Assembly: GCA_947492105.1 (NCBI GenBank)
Contig: CANLMN010000038.1
Span: forward strand, 1 to 35,675
DNA: 35,675 nt
Direction of reading: 5' to 3'
DNA from: an uncultured Aquimarina sp.
GTDB lineage: Bacteria; Bacteroidota; Bacteroidia; Flavobacteriales; Flavobacteriaceae
Positions 27,689 to 34,650 of this stretch are shown here, one piece after another. The notes under the pieces were generated by a model, which made no database searches, had not been told where the DNA came from, and saw only the letters and a program-made list of their open reading frames with translations. Each line of letters opens with the position of its first letter. Positions within the stretch are counted from its first letter, which is position 1. A program made the translations under genes and the position numbers.

Positions 27689-28846
27689 TTAATTTTCGTC
27701 AATAAAATCAGCAATCCAATCAGCTCCAAAATATCCAGCAGTTCCAAAAATTATTCCTCCAATCGCACCTGTAATTAAAGCTCCTGGACCCGTTTCGATA
27801 CCAACGGCTACTCCAGCTAAAGCTCCAACTTTTGCTCCTGCTATTGCACCTCCCCAGCCACCAATTTGTCTAATAGTTTCTGCTGCAATAGGTTTAAATG
27901 ATTCTTGTTTTATAGATTTTTCTGTTGCCTGTTCTAATTCGTAAGCTGTAATAACCATACCTATGATACTAACAATTCTTAAACCTTTTGTTATTTTAAT
28001 TGTTGTTTGAGATTTTATAGCTTCGTTAGGTATGTTTCCTTCTATCAATACCTCTTTCTCAATATTTCCAACTGCGTTAATTACTTTGTCGAGTCTAGCT
28101 TTGGCTTCTATAGAGGGAGCTTCACTTTGAAGTCTTCTCAAATCCTTAATTATTTCTTCTGTTGAGTGAATTGTGCAGCCTGCTGCTTTAGCTTTTTTTA
28201 TATCTATGTATTGAGGAGAGCCATTAAAATTTGGAGCTCCATCTGGATAGATGCTACTAGAGGATAAATATTTACTGTTATTAAGACCTGATGCGTGCTC
28301 ACCAATTGTAATATTTGATGATGGGTTGGGCGGATTCATTCCATAGCGTTCAAATATATTTCCATTAATTGATGATATTATATCTTTTGTTGGCGGCACA
28401 ATAACTTTTCTAACTAATTTACCAGAAGGTAAAATCTCATCTGCAAGCATAAAAACAAACGCTCCACCTTTATTAACTTTTTGTTGAATACAGCTTTCGA
28501 TGCTAACTGATTTAATAGGTTTAGCTACGTAAGCGTAAATCCTTACCTTCTCACATTCTTTGACTTTGTATTTGAAACAAACAATACCTTTATCATCTAA
28601 ATAAGGATTCTCCCCTTTACAGTACTCAAGGTCTGTTATTTCTCCATCATCTAATTGTTCTGCAAACCAAATATGTTTTATAGGTGTAAATGTTGATTCT
28701 TTAAATTTTGTGGCTTTGTAAACATATGTTTTCTCAATTTCAAGTTCCTCTACAAGATTGTCATTTTCATCAAATGGACCTTCAATTTTTTCAACTAATG
28801 GTTTTGCGAACTTTATAGAAGCACCTCGTTTAACTTGCTCACTCAT
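27689..28846 (-). CDS. Effector/toxin-like protein with C-terminal glycine zipper, cassette 1 (N-terminus frameshifted)
   Basis: The 385-aa reading starts at an internal ATG. Residues 1-110 form a beta-rich, Ig-like N-terminal part with conserved Trp60, seen also in the second copy. Residues 165-240 carry GEHASGLNNSKYLSSSS, then DGAPNFNGSPQYIDIKKAKAAGCTIHSTEEIIKDL. His, Tyr, Ser and Glu there are laid out as in ADP-ribosyltransferase-like toxin domains, but I cannot assign it. Residues 325-380 form a Gly/Ala zipper (GGWGGAIAGAKVGALAG) typical of membrane-inserting effector tails. Against copy 2 the gene has one extra base near 28871-28873, separating the first 28 codons (28869-28955). A shortened protein could start at 28846. 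Confidence 0.7.
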   Translation of the reverse strand: MSEQVKRGASIKFAKPLVEKIEGPFDENDNLVEELEIEKTYVYKATKFKESTFTPIKHIWFAEQLDDGEITDLEYCKGENPYLDDKGIVCFKYKVKECEKVRIYAYVAKPIKSVSIESCIQQKVNKGGAFVFMLADEILPSGKLVRKVIVPPTKDIISSINGNIFERYGMNPPNPSSNITIGEHASGLNNSKYLSSSSIYPDGAPNFNGSPQYIDIKKAKAAGCTIHSTEEIIKDLRRLQSEAPSIEAKARLDKVINAVGNIEKEVLIEGNIPNEAIKSQTTIKITKGLRIVSIIGMVITAYELEQATEKSIKQESFKPIAAETIRQIGGWGGAIAGAKVGALAGVAVGIETGPGALITGAIGGIIFGTAGYFGADWIADFIDEN

Positions 28847-28868
28847 TTTTACATTTGGATTGTGAGGT

Positions 28869-28955
28869 CTAAATTTTAATGGTTAAAGTACTATATTGCT
28901 CTTTAACTCTTGGTGGATCTTTTTTCTCTATTATTTTAAATGTATTGTCAGCCAT
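28869..28955 (-). pseudogene. Frameshifted N-terminal fragment of the cassette 1 effector
   Basis: ATG at 28955 opens MADNTFKIIEKKDPPRVKEQ and ends at TAG (28869-28871). Copy 2 reads the same peptide and continues in frame (IRPHNPNVKMSEQ). The distance from this ATG to the MSEQ methionine is 109 bp here and 108 bp in copy 2, so one inserted A/T in a short run explains the break. A sequencing error in the run cannot be excluded. Confidence 0.75.
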
Positions 28956-28976
28956 TTAATAGATTTTATTGAGCGT

Positions 28977-28989
28977 TAATGTTTTGTAA
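28977..28989. repeat. Cassette 1 inverted arm, upstream side
   Basis: TAATGTTTTGTAA lies just upstream of the effector start (minus strand). It pairs with ATTACAAAACGTTA at 27226-27239 at the other end of the same cassette, where it includes the immunity stop codon. Twelve of 14 positions match when one flanking base is included. Confidence 0.6.
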
Positions 28990-28996
28990 CGCCGTA

Positions 28997-29020
28997 ATAT
29001 AGTTACCATGGTAACCATAT
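28997..29020. other. Leader palindrome of R1
   Basis: GTTACCATGGTAAC is the centre of a 24-bp inverted repeat with one mismatch. It sits between the R1 promoter and the cassette 1 effector start, so it would form a hairpin at the 5' end of the mRNA or a symmetric protein-binding site. Confidence 0.75.
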
Positions 29021-29037
29021 TTCCATTATATAATTCA

Positions 29038-29067
29038 CAAATCTAACAGATTCCAATCAAAAACAAA
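29038..29067 (-). promoter_or_regulatory. Promoter in R1 driving cassette 1
   Basis: On the minus strand, TTTG at 29067-29064, an 18-bp spacer and TAGATTTG at 29045-29038 match the Bacteroidota sigma promoter (TTG-N17-23-TAnnTTTG). The same arrangement occurs in every repeat whose -33 region is in the window. Confidence 0.75.
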
Positions 29068-29597
29068 GTCTTGTATGTTGTTTAAATGTTATTTAATCAA
29101 ATTTTTATAGATATATAGAGCATGTCGTGAGATGAATTATCAGGCTCTGGATACACCCATAATTATGGATTAGCCAAAATCATTTGTAAATGTTTGTAAA
29201 CGCTTAGAAACACCTACAGGCACAACAAGTGTCTCAATGGAGATCTTACTAATTAATGGGTTTTGCATCATTGTATAGTAGCCGTGAAACCCTACGACCA
29301 GAAATACAGAAAACCAAAGGCCTCCCAAAAGACCAAAAACAGCTACTATTGCCCATACAGGATCGCTATGGACTCAACTGAAATAATTAACAATAAATGG
29401 CATAATATTAGGAGTTTAACCACTATAAATCCCTAAGAATATAGTTTTTAACACCAAAAACACTGCTACTCCAATAGCAGGACGCTATTTTTAACCCCAA
29501 AAAAATCATCTCCAAAATCGTTTTCCCCCTTATGCAAGTGGCGGATCAGTCAACAGGCATATAGCGTTTGCCTATCGGCACGCCATATGCCTAGTTA

Positions 29598-29606
29598 TTG
29601 TGCATA
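29598..29606. repeat. Cassette 2 inverted arm, downstream side
   Basis: TTGTGCATA just after the DUF2971 gene stop is the exact inverse of TATGCACAA at 30618-30626, just before the start of the same gene. With the next four bases 12 of 13 positions pair. The arm is next to CCTAGTTA here and CGTAGG there. Confidence 0.75.
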
Positions 29607-29612
29607 GTATTT

Positions 29613-30596
29613 TCATCCGAAGAGGTTTGGTTCAATTTCAATTTCATAACCTAGTTTGTGGCGCACAATTTTGTTTAAAGTAGTCCAAAATTTGAGAAAT
29701 TCTTGATTAGTTATTCCGCAATTTTTACCAAAATGTATATTGGTTATTTTTATTTTTGGATTTGAAACAAAATAATCGTCTTCAACTTTTAGAGATTTGT
29801 CTAATTCAGGTTGATTGTCTCTAACAAATGGGGATTCATTATTAACCCATAGTTTTAAACCAAAATAATTAGTTTCTCTTGCTCTATTTTTTTCAAATCT
29901 AAATTCAGTATTACAAAACTTCTCAATTTCTTGAGCAGTGGTAAATGGGAAATAGGTTGATAATCTTATCTCTAGTTCTTTTGAAAATTCTTTTCTCTTG
30001 TGAAAAGCAATTAATTTTCCTAAATCTATTTCCGTTGTTGCTCCTGGATGTTTTTTTCTGAAATCTTCTAATTCGTTTTTTAGAGCAGGAATATATGCTG
30101 GAATTTCATAATATACTTGTGAAAGCATATAATTTTCCCATTGTTTTGGGTCATTAACTATTTCGAATTCTAAAGCAACTCCAGAATAATTTTTACCGTA
30201 TTCTGTCCATAAGTCAGGATTGTTAATTTCCTTAGATTCGCAAAATGATAATGTGTATAAATAGTTTTTAGAGTAATCTATAATTTCATTTGTTATGTCA
30301 AATTTTTGTGCGGCATATTTAAATTCATTTTCGTCAGATGAATTATGAAGATTATAAAATCTTAATTCTCGATAATTTAAGATGGACATTAGATTCTGAA
30401 TATTTGTCCAATGAACGAATTTTTTATCTTTTTGATAATAATAATCTGAATCTAAAAATGACCTATTTTTATTTGAAAGTTTTGCGTCAAATCTACTACC
30501 ACTATATCCATTTGATTCAATCATTGTAGATGGAATATGTCTTTCCACAATTGATTTAAATTCATTCCATAATTTATCAAGGTATTCTTCTTTCAA
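29613..30596 (-). CDS. DUF2971 domain-containing protein, cassette 2
   Basis: The 327-aa soluble protein carries DUF2971 signatures: KFVHWTNIQNLMSILNYRELRFYNLHNSSDENEFKYA at about 95-135, then LYTLSFCESKEINNPDLWTEYGKNYSGVALEFEI. The FCES...W..YG...SGVALEF pattern is the hallmark of the family. DUF2971 proteins are common in accessory regions and defence islands, and no reaction is established. The gene is alone in its cassette, 16-22 bp inside the two inverted arms. It starts at the ATG at 30596, preceded by GAAAGAAG. The promoter and palindrome of R2 lie directly upstream. Confidence 0.85.
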   Translation of the reverse strand: MKEEYLDKLWNEFKSIVERHIPSTMIESNGYSGSRFDAKLSNKNRSFLDSDYYYQKDKKFVHWTNIQNLMSILNYRELRFYNLHNSSDENEFKYAAQKFDITNEIIDYSKNYLYTLSFCESKEINNPDLWTEYGKNYSGVALEFEIVNDPKQWENYMLSQVYYEIPAYIPALKNELEDFRKKHPGATTEIDLGKLIAFHKRKEFSKELEIRLSTYFPFTTAQEIEKFCNTEFRFEKNRARETNYFGLKLWVNNESPFVRDNQPELDKSLKVEDDYFVSNPKIKITNIHFGKNCGITNQEFLKFWTTLNKIVRHKLGYEIEIEPNLFG

Positions 30597-30617
30597 TATT
30601 TCGGTATTTTCGTGATA

Positions 30618-30626
30618 TTATGCACA
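30618..30626. repeat. Cassette 2 inverted arm, upstream side
   Basis: TATGCACAA is the partner of TTGTGCATA at 29598-29606. It lies 22 bp upstream of the DUF2971 start and is followed (plus strand) by CGTAGG and the R2 palindrome. Confidence 0.75.
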
Positions 30627-30632
30627 ACGTAG

Positions 30633-30658
30633 GAATATAGTTACCATGGTAACTATAT
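30633..30658. other. Perfect 26-bp leader palindrome of R2
   Basis: AATATAGTTACC is followed immediately by its exact reverse complement around the central AT (centre CCATGG). It sits between the R2 promoter and the DUF2971 gene. Confidence 0.85.
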
Positions 30659-30675
30659 TTCCATTATATAATTCA

Positions 30676-30705
30676 CAAATCTAACAGATTTCAATCAAAA
30701 ACAAA
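30676..30705 (-). promoter_or_regulatory. Promoter in R2 driving cassette 2
   Basis: TTTG at 30705-30702, an 18-bp spacer and TAGATTTG at 30683-30676 (minus strand) are identical in plan to R1 and fit the Bacteroidota consensus. Confidence 0.75.
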
Positions 30706-31235
30706 GTCTTGTATGTTGTTTAAGTGATATTTAATCAGATTTTTATAGATATATAGAGCATGTCGTGAGATGAACTATCAGACTCTGGATACACCCATAA
30801 TTATAGATTACCCAAAATCATTTGTAAATGTTTGCAAACACTTATAAACGACTACAGGTAGAACAAGTACCTTAATGGAGATCTACTAATTGATGGGTTT
30901 TGGATCATTGTATAGTAGCCGTGACACCCTACGACCAGAAATACAAAAAACCAAAGAACTCTCAAAAGACCAAAAACAGTTCCTATTGCCCATACAGGAT
31001 CGCTATGGACTCAACTGAAATAATTAGCAATAAATGGCATAATATTAGGAGTTTAACCACTATAAATCCCTGATAATATAGTTTTTAACACCAAAAACAC
31101 TGCTACGCCAATAGCAGGACGCTATTTTTAACCCCAAAAAAATCATCTCCAAAATCGTTTTCCCCCTTATGCAAGTGGCGGATCAGTCAACTGGACCTAT
31201 AGTGTTTGCCTATCGACACGCCATATGCCTAGTTA

Positions 31236-31688
31236 TTACAAAACGTTATTATTTTCGTCTAACCAATTTTTCCAATCATTAGAGCATTCATATTTAATCC
31301 TATAATCATTTTTCTGCTTTTCACTTAGATTTCTCCAAAAAGGAAGCCAATTTTTTACACAATAATCATATTGTACTCCTTGATCCCAAGAAATATATTG
31401 TTCTAAATAATTTGGAAAAATCTTCCAAGGAGGAAACAACTCGTTGTTTTTAACTGTAAGTTCTTTAAATTTCCTCTGTTTATTTTCTTCTTTGAATCGT
31501 ATAGTAACAATTAATAAATATTCTGTTATTTTTTCGACTGATATTTTACTTTTTTTTAAGTCAAATTGTTTTTTTAGAAAATCTTTTATAGTTTCTGTTG
31601 TTATACAATCGTATTTTTTTAAGATATTTTCATACATAGTACTAGAAAGGTAAAATCGATGAGGGTATTTATAAAAGAAATGTAACAT
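31236..31688 (-). CDS. Putative immunity or partner protein of the effector, cassette 3
   Basis: The 150-aa protein is a paralogue of 27227-27682. The N-terminal half (MLHFFYKYPHRFYLSSTMYENILKK) has diverged a great deal. The C-terminal part, from PPWKIFPN through PFWRNLSEKQKNDYRIKYE to NDWKNWLDENNNVL, is almost the same. It starts 5 bp after the end of the effector frame. Its TAA stop is part of the inverted arm at 31235-31248. The frame is intact although the effector next to it is interrupted, as would suit an immunity gene kept after toxin loss; that is inference. Confidence 0.7.
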   Translation of the reverse strand: MLHFFYKYPHRFYLSSTMYENILKKYDCITTETIKDFLKKQFDLKKSKISVEKITEYLLIVTIRFKEENKQRKFKELTVKNNELFPPWKIFPNYLEQYISWDQGVQYDYCVKNWLPFWRNLSEKQKNDYRIKYECSNDWKNWLDENNNVL

Positions 31689-31693
31689 AGTTT

Positions 31694-32959
31694 TTAGTTT
31701 TCATCAATATAATCTGCTATCCAATCTGCTCCAAAATAACCAGCAGTTCCAAAAATAATTCCACCAATTGCTCCTGTAATTAAAGCTCCAGGGCCTGTCT
31801 CAATTCCAACTGCTGCTCCTGCTAAGGCTCCAATTTTGGCGCCAGCAATTGCACCACCCCAACCTCCGACTTGTCTAATCGTTTCTGCTGCAATTGGCTT
31901 AAATGATTCTTGTTTTATAGATTTTTCAGTTGCTTGTTCTAATTCATAAGCTGTAATGACCATACCAATAACACTAACAATCCTTAAACTTTTTGTTATT
32001 TTCATTGAAGTACTAGATTTAATAGCTTTACTTGGAATATTACCCTCTATCAAAACTTCTTTCTCCATTTTTCCTACTGCATCGATTACTTTTTGTAATC
32101 TAGCTTTAGATTCTGGAGTTGGAGCTTCATTTTTAAGTCTTTTTAGATCTTTAATTATTTCTTCTGTTGAATGAATTGTACAGCCTGCGGATTTGGCCTT
32201 TTTTATATCAATATATTGTGTTGAACCATCAATATTTGGAGCTCCGGATTTCAAAGTACTTGCAGACATATATTGGCTAGGCTTTACTCCCGAGGCGTGT
32301 TCTCCAATCGAAATATTTGCAAAAGAGTCAGTAGGTTGCATTCCAAAATACTCATAATAATTACCTTTGGTTAAGGTTTTTATAATATCCTTGTTAGGAG
32401 GAATAATAACCTTTCGAACTAATTTTCCTGAAGGTAATATTTCATCTGCAAGAATGAATAAGAATGCTCCTCCTTTGTTGATATTTTGTTGAACACAGTT
32501 TTCAATACTAACTGATTTGATAGGTTTAGCTACATAAGCTTAAATTCTAACTTTATCACATTCTTTAACTGTGTATTTGAAACAAACAACTCCTTTATCA
32601 TCCAAATACGGATTTTCTCCTTTTTTGTATTCTAGATCAGTTATTTCTCCGTCATCTAATTGTTCCGCCCACCAAATATGTTTTATTGGCGTGAACGTAA
32701 ATTCTTTGAACTTAGTTGCTTTGAAAATGTATGTTTTACCAACTTCAAGTTCCTCAATGAGATTATCGTTTTCATCAAATGGACCTTCAATTTTTTCTAC
32801 TAACGGTTTTGCGAATTTTATAGAAGCACCTCGCTTAACTTGCTCACTCATTTTTACATTTGGATTGTGAGGTCTAATTTTGATAGTTAAGGTACTATAT
32901 TCCTCTTTAACTCTTGATGGGTCTTTTTTCTCTAAAATTTTAATTGTATTGTCTGCCAT
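31694..32959 (-). pseudogene. Effector/toxin-like gene, cassette 3, split by an in-frame TAA
   Basis: The two halves (32540-32959 and 31694-32341) are in the same frame and together match the cassette 1 effector from end to end. The only break is TAA at 32540-32542, where copy 1 has TAC (Tyr) in KVRIYAYVAKP. Without it the product would be 421 aa, starting MADNTIKILEKKDPSRVKEE and reading through MSEQVKRGAS. The central part differs from copy 1 (GMQPTDSFANISIGEHASGVKPSQYMSAS), while the glycine-zipper tail is almost identical. Many differences from copy 1 are synonymous, so both copies were under selection until recently. Confidence 0.85.
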
Positions 32960-32980
32960 TTATTATATTTTATTGAGCAT

Positions 32981-32994
32981 TAATGCTTTGTAAT
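32981..32994. repeat. Cassette 3 inverted arm, upstream side
   Basis: TAATGCTTTGTAAT pairs with ATTACAAAACGTTA at 31235-31248 at the other end of cassette 3, with 12 of 14 positions matching. The effector start lies 22 bp further along the minus strand. Confidence 0.65.
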
Positions 32995-33000
32995 AATGGG

Positions 33001-33020
33001 ATATACCCAATAGGGTATAT
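33001..33020. other. Leader palindrome of R3, different sequence from R1/R2
   Basis: ATATACCC and GGGTATAT form a perfect 8-bp inverted repeat around AATA. It occupies the place of the TTACCATGGTAA palindrome of R1, R2 and R5, but the sequence is unrelated in its core. Confidence 0.75.
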
Positions 33021-33037
33021 TTCTCTTATGTTACTTA

Positions 33038-33067
33038 CAAATCTAACGGATTTTTGATGGATTTCAA
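33038..33067 (-). promoter_or_regulatory. Promoter in R3 driving cassette 3
   Basis: TTG at 33067-33065, a 19-bp spacer and TAGATTTG at 33045-33038 (minus strand). The spacer sequence differs from R1 and R2, yet both boxes and a legal spacing are kept. Confidence 0.7.
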
Positions 33068-33087
33068 GTTGCTGGTTACTAATTGCG

Positions 33088-33146
33088 TATAGAGTAATAC
33101 AGATACTACTAGAACTGTGTCCTAGTAGTATCTGTATTACTCTATA
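33088..33146. repeat. Perfect 25-bp inverted repeat with 9-nt loop inside R3
   Basis: The left arm 33088-33112 begins TATAGAGTAATACAG and ends CTACTAG; the right arm 33122-33146 is its exact reverse complement. The loop is AACTGTGTC. There is no T tract on either side, so it is not a standard terminator. R1, R2 and R4 lack it. Confidence 0.85.
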
Positions 33147-33430
33147 ACCTTCTGAAAGTGGCAGTGGACAAATCTGGAGCCTGAAATACGTAAAATGATC
33201 ATTAGAAAAAAGTAAACACCATCGCATTTGGTGTTTAACTAATACAAATCCCTAAAAACAATTAATAACAATATCACAAACACTATTACTCCAATAGCAG
33301 AACACTATTTTTAACCCCCAAAATAGCATCTCTAAAATCGTTTTCCCTCCTTATGCAAGTGGCGGATCAGTCAACAGGCATATAGCGTTTGCCTATCGGC
33401 ACGCCATAACCTAGTTATTGTACACAGTTT

Positions 33431-33586
33431 TTATTCATTTTCTGTTATTGATTTCATCGTATATTTATCATAAGCCATCACATCAAATACTTTTGATTCA
33501 CCAGTATCAATCCACTTTTTATAAATCAAATTTCCATTGAGATAATTATAAAGTTCATTATACGTTGTTTTTTCTTTGAACACCAT
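33431..33586 (-). CDS. Small 51-aa protein, second gene of cassette 4
   Basis: The open frame from ATG 33586 to TAA 33431-33433 encodes MVFKEKTTYNELYNYLNGNL, then IYKKWIDTGESKVFDVMAYD and KYTMKSITENE. It starts 17 bp after the SMI1/KNR4-like gene stop, on the same strand, and ends just inside the cassette boundary, which favours a real gene. No family is recognised. It could be a partner of the upstream protein or the trimmed C-terminal end of a larger gene. Confidence 0.5.
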   Translation of the reverse strand: MVFKEKTTYNELYNYLNGNLIYKKWIDTGESKVFDVMAYDKYTMKSITENE

Positions 33587-33603
33587 TTTTAGAATAAGAA
33601 TTA

Positions 33604-34059
33604 TTAATATTCGTTTTCCATGGTTTTGTCAATCCATTCAATGAAATTTTTCCAGTTATAATTTGGGCTCGATTCAATATCATTTGAGTTATGGTCAAAA
33701 ATCACAACAGGAAATTCAGATTCAGAACTACGATTGTCAAAACACCAATAATCGCCATTATCATATCTAAATGGTGTTAGATAATTTGGGAATTCTAAAT
33801 CAGAGTAATCTTTAAGGATTTCCTCCAAATTCATATTTGGTTCAATTTCTTTATTCGCCCAACCAAACCCTTCAAATGAAAAGTCTCCAATAGGAACTTC
33901 TGTACAGTATTTCAATTGGAAATCAATAAATGATTTTGGAAATTTGCAATTATATTTTTTAATCAAATCATTTAAATACGATTCATTTGGTTTTGGTAAA
34001 TGCTGTGGAAATGCTGGTTCTCGGTCAGAATATTTTTCTTTTATATCGTTAAATGTCAT
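33604..34059 (-). CDS. SMI1/KNR4-family protein, cassette 4 (immunity-like)
   Basis: The 151-aa protein begins MTFNDIKEKYSDREPAFPQHL. It has the SMI1/KNR4 layout: LNDLIKKYNCKFPKSFIDFQLKYC at about 27-52, a hydrophobic GFGWANKE turn, the strand pair YLTPFRYDNGDYWCFDNRS at about 93-113, and a final NWKNFIEWIDKTMEN helix. The family contains many immunity proteins of contact-dependent and polymorphic toxin systems. No toxin gene is in this cassette, so it may be an orphan immunity gene. I chose ATG 34059; a longer frame to TTG 34083 runs into an inverted-repeat sequence (TTGTTG/CAACAA) and adds unconserved residues. Confidence 0.8.
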   Translation of the reverse strand: MTFNDIKEKYSDREPAFPQHLPKPNESYLNDLIKKYNCKFPKSFIDFQLKYCTEVPIGDFSFEGFGWANKEIEPNMNLEEILKDYSDLEFPNYLTPFRYDNGDYWCFDNRSSESEFPVVIFDHNSNDIESSPNYNWKNFIEWIDKTMENEY

Positions 34060-34086
34060 TTTTTGGTATATTGTTGCCAACAATGT

Positions 34087-34108
34087 TGTAATAGCAATCG
34101 CTATTACA
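34087..34108. other. Leader palindrome of R4, third sequence type
   Basis: TGTAATAGC and GCTATTACA form a perfect 9-bp inverted repeat around AATC. It has the same place as the palindromes of R1-R3 and R5, with a third, unrelated sequence. Confidence 0.75.
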
Positions 34109-34639
34109 TTCCATGTATTTACTACAAATCTAACAGATTCTAATCAAAAACAAAGTCTTGTATGTTGTTTAAGTGATATTTAATCAGATTTTTATAGATA
34201 TATAGAGCATGTCGTGAGATGAACTATCAGACTCTGGATACACCCATAATTATGGGTTACCCAAAATCATTTGTTAATGTTTGTAAACACTTATAAACGA
34301 CTACAGGCACAACAAGTATCTCAATGGAGATCTACTAATTAATGGGTTTTGCATCATTGTATAATAGCCATGAAATCCTACGACTAGAAATACAGAAAAC
34401 CAAAGACCTCCAAACAGCTCCAAAACAGCTGCTATATCCCTATGAAGTACGGATGATTTTTGAGGCGTTTGGGGTGGGGAAATTAATGGGTATTGGGAAA
34501 TAATTAAGTTTCTAGAAGCAGAACACTATTTTTAACTCCCAAAATAGCATCTCCAAAATCGTTTTCCCCCTTATCGAAGTGGCGGATCAGTCAACTGGAC
34601 ATATAGCGTTTGCCTATCGGCACGCCATATGCCTAGTTA
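34109..34639 (-). repeat. Cassette spacer repeat R4
   Basis: About 0.53 kb between cassettes 5 and 4. Roughly the first 300 bp (plus-strand order) follow R1 and R2 closely. A middle segment near 34436-34515 is unrelated to them. The last 115 bp return to the common end with the stem-loop at 34597-34633. No gene is seen. Confidence 0.85.
34125..34154 (-). promoter_or_regulatory. Promoter in R4 driving cassette 4
   Basis: TTTG at 34154-34151, an 18-bp spacer and TAGATTTG at 34132-34125 (minus strand), as in R1 and R2. Confidence 0.75.
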
Positions 34640-34648
34640 TTACCACTA
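34640..34648. repeat. Cassette 5 inverted arm, downstream side
   Basis: TTACCACTA is the exact inverse of TAGTGGTAA at 35596-35604. It lies directly after CCTAGTTA and just before the stop codon of the cassette 5 gene. Confidence 0.75.
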
Positions 34649-34650
34649 GT

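Larger units (their letters stand above)
28990..29597 (-). repeat. Long cassette spacer repeat R1
   Basis: About 0.6 kb lies between cassettes 2 and 1. Its whole length is closely similar to R2, and its two ends are similar to R3, R4 and R5. Read on the minus strand it begins TAACTAGGCATATGGCG, forming a 12-bp stem-loop at 29555-29592. It continues past CCACTTGCATAAGGGGGAAA, a variable middle, and TCTCACGACATGCTCTATAT, and ends with a promoter (29038-29067) and a palindrome at 28997-29020. There is no intact gene inside. Confidence 0.85.
30627..31235 (-). repeat. Long cassette spacer repeat R2
   Basis: About 0.6 kb, closely similar to R1 along the whole length, with base differences and single-base indels scattered throughout. 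The stem-loop at the 31235 end is weaker than in R1 (CCTATAGTG in place of GCATATAGCG). It lies between the cassette 3 immunity gene and the DUF2971 gene. No gene is seen; frames open in R1 are broken here. Confidence 0.85.
32995..33417 (-). repeat. Cassette spacer repeat R3, shorter and diverged in the middle
   Basis: About 0.42 kb. The end next to cassette 4 (CGTTTTCCCTCC, AAGTGGCGGATCAGTCAAC, TTTGCCTATCGGCACGCC) and the promoter end match the other repeats. The middle is different and carries a very strong hairpin (33088-33146). The terminal stem-loop has lost part of one arm (CGCCATAACCTAG). A frame reading 33227-32970 on the minus strand is a chance frame across the hairpin. Confidence 0.8.

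Noticed and set aside
29190-29400. A frame of about 65 codons on the minus strand inside R1 that reads like a membrane protein (GLLGGLWFSVFLVVGFHGYY)
   Set aside because: R2 and R4 differ at first and second codon positions and have indels that break the frame, so the conservation is at DNA level and not that of a protein.
32970-33227. 85-aa open frame on the minus strand across R3
   Set aside because: It runs through the perfect hairpin and the leader palindrome, has no family features and no counterpart in the other repeats.
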